A stretch of DNA of 64,000 nt. It comes from CAXTSE01 sp964246985 (GTDB lineage: Bacteria > Actinomycetota > Actinomycetes > Actinomycetales > Microbacteriaceae). The stretch lies in the NCBI GenBank assembly GCA_964246985.1, contig CAXTSE010000015.1, positions 10,341-74,340 on the forward strand, read 5' to 3'. Below the pieces are notes generated by a model. It was given only the letters and a program-made list of their open reading frames with translations. It had not been told where the DNA came from and searched no databases. Of the stretch, positions 53,609 to 61,244 are shown in pieces; within the stretch, counting starts at the first letter, position 1, and the number at the start of each line of letters is the position of its first letter. The translations under genes and the position numbers were made by a program.

Positions 53609-54187
53609 ATGCTCGAAGAGGAATACAACCCGCGCCGCAAGCTGCCCGCGCATCTGCGCCCCGCCCCGCAGCCCGAGCCCGAGTTCTCGTACGAGCTGCG
53701 CGATGCGACCGAGCTGGACGTGCCGCACATGCGCGAGATCTACAACCACTACGTGCTCAACTCGACGGTCACCTTCGACGAGGACGCCCTGACCCTCGCC
53801 GAGATGCGCGCCAAGTTCCGACTCGTCGCCAAGCTCGGATACCCGTGGCTGGTGGCGGTCAGCCCGCGCGGCGAGATCCTCGGCTACGCCTACGTGACCC
53901 CGTGGCGCTCGAAGGCCGCCTACCGCTACACCGTCGAGAACTCGATCTACCTGGGGCCGGGCGCCACGGGCAAGGGCCTCGGCAGCGCCCTGCTCGGCGA
54001 GCTCATCGTGCGCTCGAAGGCCGCGGGCATCCGCGAGATCATCGCCGTGATCGCTGACCGGGGCGCGGAGGCGTCGGTCGCGATCCACGAGCGCTACGGC
54101 TTCACGCATCAGGGTCACATGGGCAAGGTGGGGTTCAAGTTCGGGCGCTGGCTCGGCACCGTGCTCATGCAGAAGAGCCTCAAGTAG
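53609..54187 (+). CDS. GNAT acetyltransferase, phosphinothricin-acetyltransferase type
   Basis: 192 residues. After a 28-residue charged lead (LEEEYNPRRKLPAHLRP) the GNAT domain shows MREIYNHYVLNSTVTFDED, ENSIYLGPGATGKGLGSALLGELI (acetyl-CoA loop) and HERYGFTHQGHMGKVGFKFGRW, matching PAT/YncA-like N-acetyltransferases. TAGGAT lies 7 nt before the ATG. Confidence 0.87.
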   Translation: MLEEEYNPRRKLPAHLRPAPQPEPEFSYELRDATELDVPHMREIYNHYVLNSTVTFDEDALTLAEMRAKFRLVAKLGYPWLVAVSPRGEILGYAYVTPWRSKAAYRYTVENSIYLGPGATGKGLGSALLGELIVRSKAAGIREIIAVIADRGAEASVAIHERYGFTHQGHMGKVGFKFGRWLGTVLMQKSLK

Positions 54188-54719
54188 CCGTGGACGCCCC
54201 GACGATCGCGCGCAGCTCGCGCTCGGTGGCCGCGACCGTCGACGGCTGACCGGTCCACAGCATCCGCAGCATCAACCCGTCGACGGCGTACGACGCCGAT
54301 CGCCGGGCGTCGTCGTCCGCCACGAAGCGGGCCAGCAGACCCGCGAGGGCCGCGTACCAGCGCTCGGCGTCGGCGCGCAGAGCATCGCGGCGCATGGCGG
54401 CGAACAGCAGCTCGTACTGCGCGATCGCCGACGCGCGGTCGGTGTGGGCCAGCCTGTGCAGCAGACGGGCGAGCACGCGCACATCCGCACCCTGCAGGCG
54501 CTCGAGCCACGCGACCTGGCTGTCGGTCGCGCTGCGGAGCGCCGTGATGAGCAGATCGTCGATGCTGTCGAAGTAGTAGGTTGCCGACGCAAGCGGCAGG
54601 CCGGCTTCCGCGGCCACGGCCCGGTGGGTGACTCCGCCGACGCCGGAACGCTCGAGCACCGGCAGCACCGCGGCGATCAGGAGGGCACGACGCTGCTCGC
54701 CCTTCGCGGTGATCGTCAT
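54180..54719 (-). CDS. TetR-family regulator of the SMR pump
   Basis: 179 residues. TetR helix-turn-helix (GGVTHRAVAAEAGLPLASATYYFDSIDDLL). It starts inside the stop of the SMR gene (ATGA) and overlaps the convergent acetyltransferase by 8 bp. It probably binds the palindrome at 55065-55080 and represses the SMR-tetR operon (inference). Confidence 0.88.
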   Translation of the reverse strand: MTITAKGEQRRALLIAAVLPVLERSGVGGVTHRAVAAEAGLPLASATYYFDSIDDLLITALRSATDSQVAWLERLQGADVRVLARLLHRLAHTDRASAIAQYELLFAAMRRDALRADAERWYAALAGLLARFVADDDARRSASYAVDGLMLRMLWTGQPSTVAATERELRAIVGASTAT

Positions 54720-55045
54720 GCGTGGCGTGCCCCGAGCTCGATCATCGCGACCCCGCCGACGACGAGTGCCATGCCGGCGATCTGCACCGGGGTGAGCGAC
54801 TCGCCGAAGACGACCCAGCTGATGATCGCGACGAGCACCACCCCAATGCCGGCCCAGATCGCGTACGCGATTCCGAGGGGGACCCCGCGACCGAGCGACA
54901 GGGACAGCATCGTGAACGCGGCGATGTAGCCGACGGCGACGACCGGGTACGCCCACCAGACGGCGCGCTCGCCGCTCGTGAGCTTGAGGAAGCTGGTGGC
55001 GATGACCTCGCCGACGATCGCGAGGCCGAGGAAGAGATAGCCCAT
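54716..55045 (-). CDS. Small multidrug resistance (SMR) efflux protein
   Basis: 109 residues, four helices. The conserved membrane Glu is in helix 1 (GLAIVGEVIATSFLKLTSG), with the usual AIWAGIGVVLVAI in helix 3. Such EmrE/QacC-type dimers export quaternary ammonium or guanidinium-like cations. GGAG lies upstream of the ATG. A perfect palindrome lies 20 nt upstream. Confidence 0.92.
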   Translation of the reverse strand: MGYLFLGLAIVGEVIATSFLKLTSGERAVWWAYPVVAVGYIAAFTMLSLSLGRGVPLGIAYAIWAGIGVVLVAIISWVVFGESLTPVQIAGMALVVGGVAMIELGARHA

Positions 55046-55064
55046 GAGGTGCTCCGTTTCAGAT

Positions 55065-55080
55065 TGGTACAAATGTACCA
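55065..55080. promoter_or_regulatory. Candidate TetR operator between SMR and VOC genes
   Basis: TGGTACA-AA-TGTACCA, perfect 7-bp arms. It lies 20 nt upstream of the SMR start and 35 nt upstream of the divergent VOC start, so one repressor could control both. Confidence 0.7.
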
Positions 55081-55114
55081 GTTGTGCGGGCAGGCGGCGA
55101 CCTACGCTCGAGCC

Positions 55115-55525
55115 ATGACCGTGAAGCAGCTGCGTCTCGTGCTCGAGACCGCCGACCTCGATGCCGCCCTGACGTTCTACCGCGACGTGCTGGGCCTGAC
55201 CGAGCGCGAGGCGTACGACGGCCCCGACGGAGCACGGGTCGTCATCCTCGAGGTGCCGACCGCCACGATCGAGCTCGCCAACCCTGCGCAGGTGCGCTAC
55301 ATCGACGAGGTCGAGGTCGGGCATCCCGCGGCGCACGCGTTCGCGGCGACCGTGCGGGTCGCGTTCGAGGTGGATGACGCAGCCGCGACCGCCGACACCC
55401 TCGCCGCGGGCGGGGCCGAGCTGGTGGCCCCGCCGACCGTCACGCCGTGGAACTCGCTCAACGCGCGGCTCGAGGCGCCGGGCGGGATGCAGATCACCGC
55501 GTTCCAGGAGCTCGGCGAGGGCTGA
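55115..55525 (+). CDS. VOC-family (glyoxalase/bleomycin-resistance-like) protein
   Basis: 136 residues. Two beta-alpha-beta-beta-beta units: LRLVLETADLDAALTFYRDVLGLTERE and VRVAFEVDDAAATADTLAAGGAELV, ending GMQITAFQEL. The metal ligand positions are not all clear, so it may be a binding or resistance protein rather than an enzyme. TACGCT lies exactly 6 nt before the ATG. Confidence 0.84.
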   Translation: MTVKQLRLVLETADLDAALTFYRDVLGLTEREAYDGPDGARVVILEVPTATIELANPAQVRYIDEVEVGHPAAHAFAATVRVAFEVDDAAATADTLAAGGAELVAPPTVTPWNSLNARLEAPGGMQITAFQELGEG

Positions 55526-55552
55526 GGCCGGTCGAGCTGAGCAGTCCCGGCC

Positions 55553-56035
55553 TCAGTCGAGCCGCAGCGCGATCTCATCGATGACGAAGCCGCGGCGCGG
55601 TGACAGGGTCTGCTGCACGCTCGCTCTCACGAATCCGGCCTTCTCGAGCACGCGGCGCGACCCGACGTTGTCGCCGGCGACGCGACCCCAGAGCGGCCGC
55701 TCCGCGACCTCGTCGAGGAGGAGGGCCAGCGCGGCAGAGGCGACGCCGCGGCCCCAGTACACGCGGTCGATCCAGTAGCCCACCTCGCGCTCCGGCTCGC
55801 CCGCCTCCTCGATCACGAACGACAGCACGTACCCGGCGAAAGCGCCGTCGACCTCGACGACGCGGAACACGATGTCCGGACGCGTCGTGTACCTCTCCCA
55901 GGCCTCGTCGAACGCGGCCCGGTCGCCGGGTGCCCGCGGCAGGAAGGCGAGCATGTCGGCGCCGACCTCGTCGGACTCGAGCACGAAGACGAGCTCGGCG
56001 TCCCCGGCGGCGACGGGACGGATGGTCACGCTCAC
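55553..56035 (-). CDS. GNAT acetyltransferase
   Basis: 160 residues. RimJ/RimL-like GNAT: VTIRPVAAGDAELVFVLES, EVGYWIDRVYWGRGVASAALALLLDEV (acetyl-CoA loop RGVASAAL) and GDNVGSRRVLEKAGF. GTG start overlapping the stop of the upstream lipoprotein gene (GTGA). The acceptor is unknown. Confidence 0.85.
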   Translation of the reverse strand: MSVTIRPVAAGDAELVFVLESDEVGADMLAFLPRAPGDRAAFDEAWERYTTRPDIVFRVVEVDGAFAGYVLSFVIEEAGEPEREVGYWIDRVYWGRGVASAALALLLDEVAERPLWGRVAGDNVGSRRVLEKAGFVRASVQQTLSPRRGFVIDEIALRLD

Positions 56036-56652
56036 GGCGTCGCGTAGACCTGCGAGCGCACCTCGTCGGCGATCGTGACCGCCTCCTCGAAGGCGCTCTG
56101 ACCTCCGACGCCCTCGATCACCGAGATCCAGCTGTCGTTGCGGATGACGTTCAGCACCGCGGGCGCGCTCGACTGATCGCCGAGCTGCCCGTAGCTGATG
56201 GCGTCGCCGAGCGGGGCCTCGTTCAGCCCCTGGGCGACCAGGTTCTCGATGACGATCGAGCGGGTCGCGGCGGTCAGCGGTGCCACCGAGATCTCGATGT
56301 TGCTGCCGGGGGAGGACTCGTCGCCCCAGATGCACGAGATGCCGCCCGCCGTCTCCTGCGGGGTGGGGTCGGCGTAGTACTGGGGGTAGAGGCCGCCGGG
56401 TCCGCCGATCAGCGTGCTCCCCGCCGAGGCGAACACGGCGGCCCGCGACGCCGGAACGATCGTCGAGCAGTCGGCGGGCTTCGTGAACACGGGCGGCGCG
56501 GCGGCCGCGGTCTCGGCGGGCGCGGGCTGCTCGGTCGCGGACGGCGTGGGGGTGGGCGTCGGGGCGGACACCTGCGGGGTGCAGGCGCTCAGGAGCAGCA
56601 GCACCGCGACGAGAGGGGCGAGCCCCAGGACGACCATGCGACGCGGCTTCAC
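56032..56652 (-). CDS. Lipoprotein of unknown function, paralogue of 59700-60281
   Basis: 206 residues from GTG, with GGAAGGGG 5 nt upstream. Lipobox LLSAC, a Pro/Thr-rich spacer (APTPTPTPSATEQPAP), then a domain reading CSTIVPASRAAVFAS...GGISCIW...IEISVAPLTAATRS. A similar order of motifs (C..IV, FAS.GT, G..C, APLT) occurs in the lipoprotein at 59700. ATG alternatives further upstream lack a ribosome site. Confidence 0.68.
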   Translation of the reverse strand: MKPRRMVVLGLAPLVAVLLLLSACTPQVSAPTPTPTPSATEQPAPAETAAAAPPVFTKPADCSTIVPASRAAVFASAGSTLIGGPGGLYPQYYADPTPQETAGGISCIWGDESSPGSNIEISVAPLTAATRSIVIENLVAQGLNEAPLGDAISYGQLGDQSSAPAVLNVIRNDSWISVIEGVGGQSAFEEAVTIADEVRSQVYATP

Positions 56653-56761
56653 GAGCACCCCTTCCCGTCGTCGAGAACTTATCACCGGCCATCGGGCCGA
56701 ACCGCTCCGAGGAGCGATCCGGCCCGATGCGTGACGCGATGGTTATGTGGGCGGCAGCCGG

Positions 56762-57547
56762 TCAGCGCGGAGTGGCCCGCCGCAGAACCAGGTAGCCGAC
56801 CACGCCCGAGAGCACCGTCGGCACCAGCAGCCACGCCGCGACGCCCAGGGCCTGGCTGTCGACGAAGAACTGCCCGACCGCGGGCCATGAGGCGGTGAAG
56901 GTGATGAGCGCCGCGGCGGCGATCCCGAGTGCACCGAGCGCGACGAGCGCGACCGTGATGCCGAGGCCGCGCCACCGCACGAAGACTGCGCCGAAGAACG
57001 AGCCGACGAAGAAGAAGAACAGCATCCCGAAGAAGTAGATGCCGAGCTTCACGTACCACGTCGCGTCGGCTCCGCCGAAGTAGATCGCCGTGAACATGCT
57101 GCCCCCGAGGCCCCATCCTCCGGTGACCTCCTCGATCACCGAGAGGATCGTCAGCCCGATCGAGAACATGGCCGACAGGAGCACGAAGGTGAGTGCTGAC
57201 CCGAGGTAGAAGTCGCGGCGGGTGGCGCCGTAGCCGAGGGCGAGCGGGAAGGTGAGGTTCATCGACTGGACGGCGACCACCGTCATGTAGACGAAGAGCC
57301 AGCTCGATGCGCCGCTGTACTGGATGCCCTCGTTCGCATCCGCCATGTCCTCCGGCGCGAGACTCGCGTTCAGGATCGCCCAGATCGCGATGTTGGCCAG
57401 CAGGATGATGCCGAGGATCATCCACGGCAACACGATCGTCGTCCACGGATTGGCGGTGAGCAGGCGCACGATCCGCGTGATGCGCGCCAGTACTCCCGCG
57501 GATGGGGCGGATGCGACGGGCCGGGTGTCGACGAGTGCGGTGGTCAT
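56762..57547 (-). CDS. ABC transporter membrane subunit of a GntR/YtrA-linked system
   Basis: 261 residues, six helices (IVLPWMILGIILLANIAIWAIL; WLFVYMTVVAVQSMNLTFPLAL; YFFGMLFFFFVGSFFGAVFV). The motif YGATRRDFYLG resembles bacitracin/YtrB-type permeases. It is the last gene of the GntR-ATPase-permease operon and overlaps the ATPase stop. The exported compound may be a cell-wall-active peptide or lipid, by analogy with YtrA systems (inference). Confidence 0.8.
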   Translation of the reverse strand: MTTALVDTRPVASAPSAGVLARITRIVRLLTANPWTTIVLPWMILGIILLANIAIWAILNASLAPEDMADANEGIQYSGASSWLFVYMTVVAVQSMNLTFPLALGYGATRRDFYLGSALTFVLLSAMFSIGLTILSVIEEVTGGWGLGGSMFTAIYFGGADATWYVKLGIYFFGMLFFFFVGSFFGAVFVRWRGLGITVALVALGALGIAAAALITFTASWPAVGQFFVDSQALGVAAWLLVPTVLSGVVGYLVLRRATPR

Positions 57548-58446
57548 GCGCGGTCCTCCGAGTTCGTGTCGAGCGTCGTGCTGCGCACGATCAGCTCCTG
57601 CAGTGAGACGGGGGCCAGCTCGAGGCCCGCGGCCTCGGCCTCCCGTCGTCCGGCGTCGTCGAGGCCGGCGATCGTGACGGTCGCCAGGCCCCCGAGGGCC
57701 GACCGGTGCAGCACCTCGCGGCCCCGACTGAACTCCTCCACGGCGGTACGGGTGCCGGCCACCGTGGCGGCGGTGCCGCGCAGGTCGTCGGCGTCGCTGT
57801 CGATGATGATGCGGCCGTCGTCGATCACGAGCACGTGCTCGAGGAGGCTGCTCACCTCGTCGATCAGGTGCGTCGACAGCACGACGGTGCGAGGGTGCTC
57901 GGCGAAGTCGGCGAGCAGGCGGTCGTAGAAGAGCTGCCGAGCGACCGCGTCGAGACCGAGGTAGGGCTCGTCGAAGAAGGTCAGCGGCGCTCGGCTGGCG
58001 AGGCCGACGATCACGCCGACCGCCGACAGCTGACCGCGGGACAGCTTCTTGATGCGGCGGTCGGTGGGCAGGCGGAAGTCGGCGATCAGCGATCCGGCGA
58101 AGTCGGCGTCCCAGTTCGCGAAGAACCAGGGAGCGCTACGGAAGACGTGCTTGACGCGGAAGTCGTCCGGGTACTTCTGGCTCTCCTTGATGAATGCGGT
58201 GCGCTCGAGCACCCCGGCGTTCTCGACCGGCGACTCGCCGAAGACGAGGGCCTCCCCGGAAGAGGCGAACTCCTGGCCGGTGAGCAGCGACATCAGCGTG
58301 GTCTTCCCAGCGCCGTTGCGGCCGAGGAGTCCGTGGATGCGGTTCTCCTCGAGCTGGAACGTCGCGTCGTCGACGGCGCGCACCTTGCCGTAGTGACGGG
58401 TGAGCCCGCGGGCTTCGAGTGCGGTCGTGGTCGCGGTGGCGATCAT
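57544..58446 (-). CDS. ABC transporter ATP-binding protein (YtrB-like)
   Basis: 300 residues. Walker A GRNGAGKTT, a signature altered to LSRGQ (normally LSGGQ) and Walker B LTFFDEPYLGLD. The C-terminal 75 residues form an extra domain, as in YtrB/CcmA-like ATPases. The ATG overlaps the GntR stop. It works with the membrane protein at 56762. Confidence 0.92.
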   Translation of the reverse strand: MIATATTTALEARGLTRHYGKVRAVDDATFQLEENRIHGLLGRNGAGKTTLMSLLTGQEFASSGEALVFGESPVENAGVLERTAFIKESQKYPDDFRVKHVFRSAPWFFANWDADFAGSLIADFRLPTDRRIKKLSRGQLSAVGVIVGLASRAPLTFFDEPYLGLDAVARQLFYDRLLADFAEHPRTVVLSTHLIDEVSSLLEHVLVIDDGRIIIDSDADDLRGTAATVAGTRTAVEEFSRGREVLHRSALGGLATVTIAGLDDAGRREAEAAGLELAPVSLQELIVRSTTLDTNSEDRA

Positions 58447-58796
58447 GACGCCTCCTTTCCGATCATGAGGCGGAGCTGCTCGGCCGTGATGCCGAGCTTC
58501 TGGGCTTCGGCCATCAGCGGCCGGACGTACTGCTCGCGGAACTCCTCGCGGCGCTGGGCCACGAGTCGGTCGCGGGAGCCGGTGGTGACGAACATCCCGA
58601 TCCCTCTCTTCTTGTAGAGGATCCCCGCGTCGACGAGCAGGTTCACGCCCTTCCCGGCGGTGGCCGGGTTGATGCGGTGGAACGCTGCGAACTCGTTGGT
58701 CGAGGGGACCTGCGATTCCTCGGGGAGCGCGCCGGAGATGATGTCGTTCTCGATCTGCTCGGCGATCTGCTGGAAGATCGGGCGGCTGTCGTCCAC
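58443..58796 (-). CDS. GntR/YtrA-family transcriptional regulator
   Basis: 117 residues. GntR winged helix (IFQQIAEQIENDIISGALPEESQVPSTNEFAAFHRINPATAGKGV) and a short YtrA-type C-terminal helix region. GTG start with GGAGG 6-10 nt upstream. It is the first gene of an operon with an ABC ATPase and permease, and a palindrome upstream is its likely operator. Confidence 0.92.
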   Translation of the reverse strand: MDDSRPIFQQIAEQIENDIISGALPEESQVPSTNEFAAFHRINPATAGKGVNLLVDAGILYKKRGIGMFVTTGSRDRLVAQRREEFREQYVRPLMAEAQKLGITAEQLRLMIGKEAS

Positions 58797-58811
58797 GGGT
58801 ACCCTCCTCTC

Positions 58812-58849
58812 TGGTTGGTAGGTTAATTACTGATGTAACTAACCAACCA
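58812..58849. promoter_or_regulatory. YtrA-type operator and promoter
   Basis: TGGTTGGT (58812-58819) and ACCAACCA (58842-58849) form perfect 8-bp arms around an AT-rich core. On the minus strand the core contains TAATTA, a good -10. This is unusually AT-rich for the region and matches operators of YtrA-subfamily GntR proteins in being a long GT/AC-rich palindrome. Confidence 0.72.
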
Positions 58850-58887
58850 GGTCGAGCGGGCCCTGTCAACCTCTCGAGCGAACTCGG

Positions 58888-59676
58888 CTACCTGGCCCCG
58901 CGGCCGATCCGCATCATCTGCTCGACGACGGGCAGCAGAACGCGCCGGGGCGACAGCCGGGGCGCCTGCGACATCGCTCGGTTGCCGACGCCGGAGACGA
59001 CGTGCGGGGGAGTGGAGCGACGGTCGAGAGCGCGCATCCCCGCGGCTACCACCGCCTCGGGGGTCTGGAAGCGCCCGACCGTCGCGTCGCCGTTGCCCGC
59101 CACGTCGAAGAACTCCGTGCGCGTCGCGCCTGGCGCCAGGGCGAGCACCTTCACGCCCTGCGGTCGCGCCTCCTGCCAGACAGCCTCGCTGAAGCTCAGC
59201 ACGAACGCCTTCGACGCCCCGTAGACGGCCATGAGCGGCACAGGCTGGAACGACGCCGTGCTCGCGATGTTCACGATCGCGCCGTGACGGGCCGTGAGCA
59301 GCTCGGGCAGGAAGGCCCTCGTCACATCGACCAGAGCCGCGACGTCGACGGCGATCATCCGCGCGAGCACCTCGGGGTCGGCCTCGGCCAGCCGTCCGTG
59401 CGCGCCGAAGCCCGCGTTGTTGACGACCGTGTCGACGCGGCCCTCGATCGCCGCTCGCAGGGCGCAACCCGCCTCGGGCAGCGACAGGTCGGCCGTGATG
59501 ACCTCGGCGCGGATGCCGTGGGCAGCCGCCAGCTCGTCCGCCAGGTCGGTGAGCCGGTCCGTGCGCCGGGCGACGAGCACCAGATCGGATCCACGCGCCG
59601 CCAGTGCGCGCGCGAAGGATGCGCCGATGCCCGAGCTGGCGCCGGTGACGAGAGAGCGGTGCGGCAGGTAGGTCAT
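58888..59676 (-). CDS. Short-chain dehydrogenase/reductase
   Basis: 262 residues. TGASSGIGASF, NNAGFGAHG, catalytic Ser in NIASTASFQP and YGASK. The longer C-terminus (MSQAPRLSPRRVLLPVVEQMMRIGRG) is typical of SDRs related to YqjQ/DltE. NADP-binding Arg residues (ARRTDR) follow beta-2. TAGCAT lies exactly 6 nt before the ATG on the minus strand. Confidence 0.88.
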   Translation of the reverse strand: MTYLPHRSLVTGASSGIGASFARALAARGSDLVLVARRTDRLTDLADELAAAHGIRAEVITADLSLPEAGCALRAAIEGRVDTVVNNAGFGAHGRLAEADPEVLARMIAVDVAALVDVTRAFLPELLTARHGAIVNIASTASFQPVPLMAVYGASKAFVLSFSEAVWQEARPQGVKVLALAPGATRTEFFDVAGNGDATVGRFQTPEAVVAAGMRALDRRSTPPHVVSGVGNRAMSQAPRLSPRRVLLPVVEQMMRIGRGAR

Positions 59677-59699
59677 TGCCGAATGCTAGGCGGCGCGGA

Positions 59700-60281
59700 T
59701 CACCCCAGGCCGAGCACCTCGACGATCTCGCCCACCCGGTCGTCGTCGTTTCCGCACACCGTGAACGCGTCGGGGCGGTTGTAGCAGACCCGCGGCAGGC
59801 CCTCCTGCCCGTCGGGGACCCGGTAGAGGAGTCCGGCGTCCGTGACCTGCTCGCTGTACCCCTCGGCCAGGAACTGCGCCTGGACCGGCGCGAACTGCGC
59901 CTCGGTCAGGGGTGCGTAGGCGAAGATCTCGAAGGCGCCCGCGCCGGCTCCCGTCTGGCAGACGACGCCGCCGGCGTCGAAGAAGACGGCGAGCGCGTTG
60001 CCCTCGGCGGTGAGCTTCGCGTCGAACTCGGCAGGCGGGGTGATCAGCGTGCCCTCCGAGGCGAACCCTCCGATCGTCGCCGGCGTGACGATGCCCTCGC
60101 AGCTGAGCACGGCGGGCGAGGGCTCTGGCGTCGGCGTCGGCGTGGCTGACGGGGTCGCGGATGTGATGGGCGTCGACGTCGGCGTGGCGGCGTCCGGGTC
60201 GGTCGGCCCGCACCCGGCGAGCAGCAGGCCCGCCGTCAGCGTCAGGAGAATCGCTGCCGCTGCGCGCGGTGTCGTGGTCAT
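59700..60281 (-). CDS. Lipoprotein of unknown function, paralogue of 56032-56652
   Basis: 193 residues. Lipobox LLAGC, a Thr/Pro-rich spacer (TPTSTPITSATPSATP), then CEGIVTPATIGGFASEGT...GVVCQTG...FEIFAYAPLTEAQF...CYNRPDAFTVCG. Shares motif order with the lipoprotein at 56032. TACTGT lies exactly 6 nt before the ATG (minus strand, 60288-60293). Probably surface-exposed. Confidence 0.68.
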   Translation of the reverse strand: MTTTPRAAAAILLTLTAGLLLAGCGPTDPDAATPTSTPITSATPSATPTPTPEPSPAVLSCEGIVTPATIGGFASEGTLITPPAEFDAKLTAEGNALAVFFDAGGVVCQTGAGAGAFEIFAYAPLTEAQFAPVQAQFLAEGYSEQVTDAGLLYRVPDGQEGLPRVCYNRPDAFTVCGNDDDRVGEIVEVLGLG

Positions 60282-60348
60282 CGCCAGACAGTAGCGGGGG
60301 GATGGGGCCGGGGATAGGGGGGATTCCGCCTATTCGCCCGACGCGCGC

Positions 60349-60367
60349 TTAGGTAAGGCATGCCTAT
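60349..60367. promoter_or_regulatory. DtxR/IdeR-type iron box
   Basis: A 19-bp site TTAGGTAAGGCATGCCTAT matches the TTAGGTTAGGCTAACCTAA iron-box consensus at 14 of 19 positions and overlaps a TATACT -10 (60365-60370). It predicts iron-dependent repression of the gene at 60378. Confidence 0.72.
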
Positions 60368-60377
60368 ACTGGAGGCG

Positions 60378-60734
60378 ATGTTCCTCTCCGATCTCCTCCC
60401 CGCCTCGATCGCCTGGCAGCCCGCCGACGGCGACCTCGTGCTGCTCGCCGCGACCGAAGGCGACCTGCCGGTCATCGAGACGGTGCTGGCCACCCTTCCG
60501 GCCAAGGCTCGCGGGCAGGTCTTCATCGAGGTGCCCGACGCGGATGCCGTGCGCATCATCGCGGCGCCGGGACGTGTGTGCGTCACCTGGCTGCTGCGCG
60601 ACCGTGGGCAGAGCCTCCGTGCGGCGGTCGACGCCTGGAGCGCCGAGATGCTGCCGGTCGAGGCTGAGCGCGAGCACCGCGTCTACGCGTGGATCTCGGG
60701 CACGGGCAGCGCCCGCGCCATCACCAGCAGCTGA
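60378..60734 (+). CDS. SIP (siderophore-interacting protein) C-terminal-domain protein
   Basis: 118 residues. Reads DGDLVLLAATEGDLPVIETVLATLPAKARGQVFIEV and VTWLLRDRG, the NAD(P)H-binding half of siderophore-interacting ferric reductases; the FAD half is missing. The ATG at 60378 is chosen because the one at 60360 lies inside the iron box, and TATACT ends 7 nt upstream. It probably assists iron release or is a stand-alone remnant. Confidence 0.8.
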   Translation: MFLSDLLPASIAWQPADGDLVLLAATEGDLPVIETVLATLPAKARGQVFIEVPDADAVRIIAAPGRVCVTWLLRDRGQSLRAAVDAWSAEMLPVEAEREHRVYAWISGTGSARAITSS

Positions 60735-60766
60735 GCCGTCGAGACCGTCCGCTCCGCGGGCTCTCC

Positions 60767-61234
60767 TCAGCCGCCGCGGCGCTTCCGCACGTAGCCGCCG
60801 AGCTCGAGGCCCGCGGCGACCTCGAAGCGGTTGGTCGCCGCCGGCCCTCCGGCCGCGATGTAGAGGACGATGAACGGCAGTCCGTAGTGGCGCCACTGCT
60901 CCTTGTGCTCCGCCTCGTGCGCGATCACGTCGTCGCTGTCGTTGTCGCGGGTCAGGTAGATCGCCCCGATCGTGGTGCCACCGCGGCCGAACGCCCACGT
61001 GGGCATCCGCACGAAGTAGCGCATCCCGTTCTTCCGTCGCGGCCGCCCGCCGGTCGCATGACCCCACACCCACGCGCAGGCGGTTGCGAATCCGTATCCC
61101 GGCAGCGCCACCGCTCGCGTCAGCAGGAGCCGACGCAGTCCCGGCACCCGAGACGCCCCGCGCGCGACGGCCGCCGCGCCGCGCTCTGCCCGCGTCGGAG
61201 CCTCCGGACGGATGTCGGGGAGAGCCTTCATCAT
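60767..61234 (-). CDS. Small zincin-like protein with HEAEH motif
   Basis: 155 residues. A basic N-terminal half (RAERGAAAVARGASRVPGLRR), then MRYFVRMPTWAFGRGGTTIGAIYLTRDN and VIAHEAEHKEQWRHYG, an HExxH-type metal site followed by a hydrophobic segment (LPFIVLYIAAGG). The motif suggests a metallopeptidase-like fold, but no named family is recognised and catalysis is unproven. TAGGGT lies 7 nt before the ATG. Confidence 0.6.
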   Translation of the reverse strand: MMKALPDIRPEAPTRAERGAAAVARGASRVPGLRRLLLTRAVALPGYGFATACAWVWGHATGGRPRRKNGMRYFVRMPTWAFGRGGTTIGAIYLTRDNDSDDVIAHEAEHKEQWRHYGLPFIVLYIAAGGPAATNRFEVAAGLELGGYVRKRRGG

Positions 61235-61244
61235 GGCCAGCACC

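Noticed and set aside
60360..60734. Start of the SIP-domain gene at ATG 60360
   Set aside because: That ATG lies within the iron box and upstream of the -10 box's end; ATG 60378 fits the leaderless spacing.
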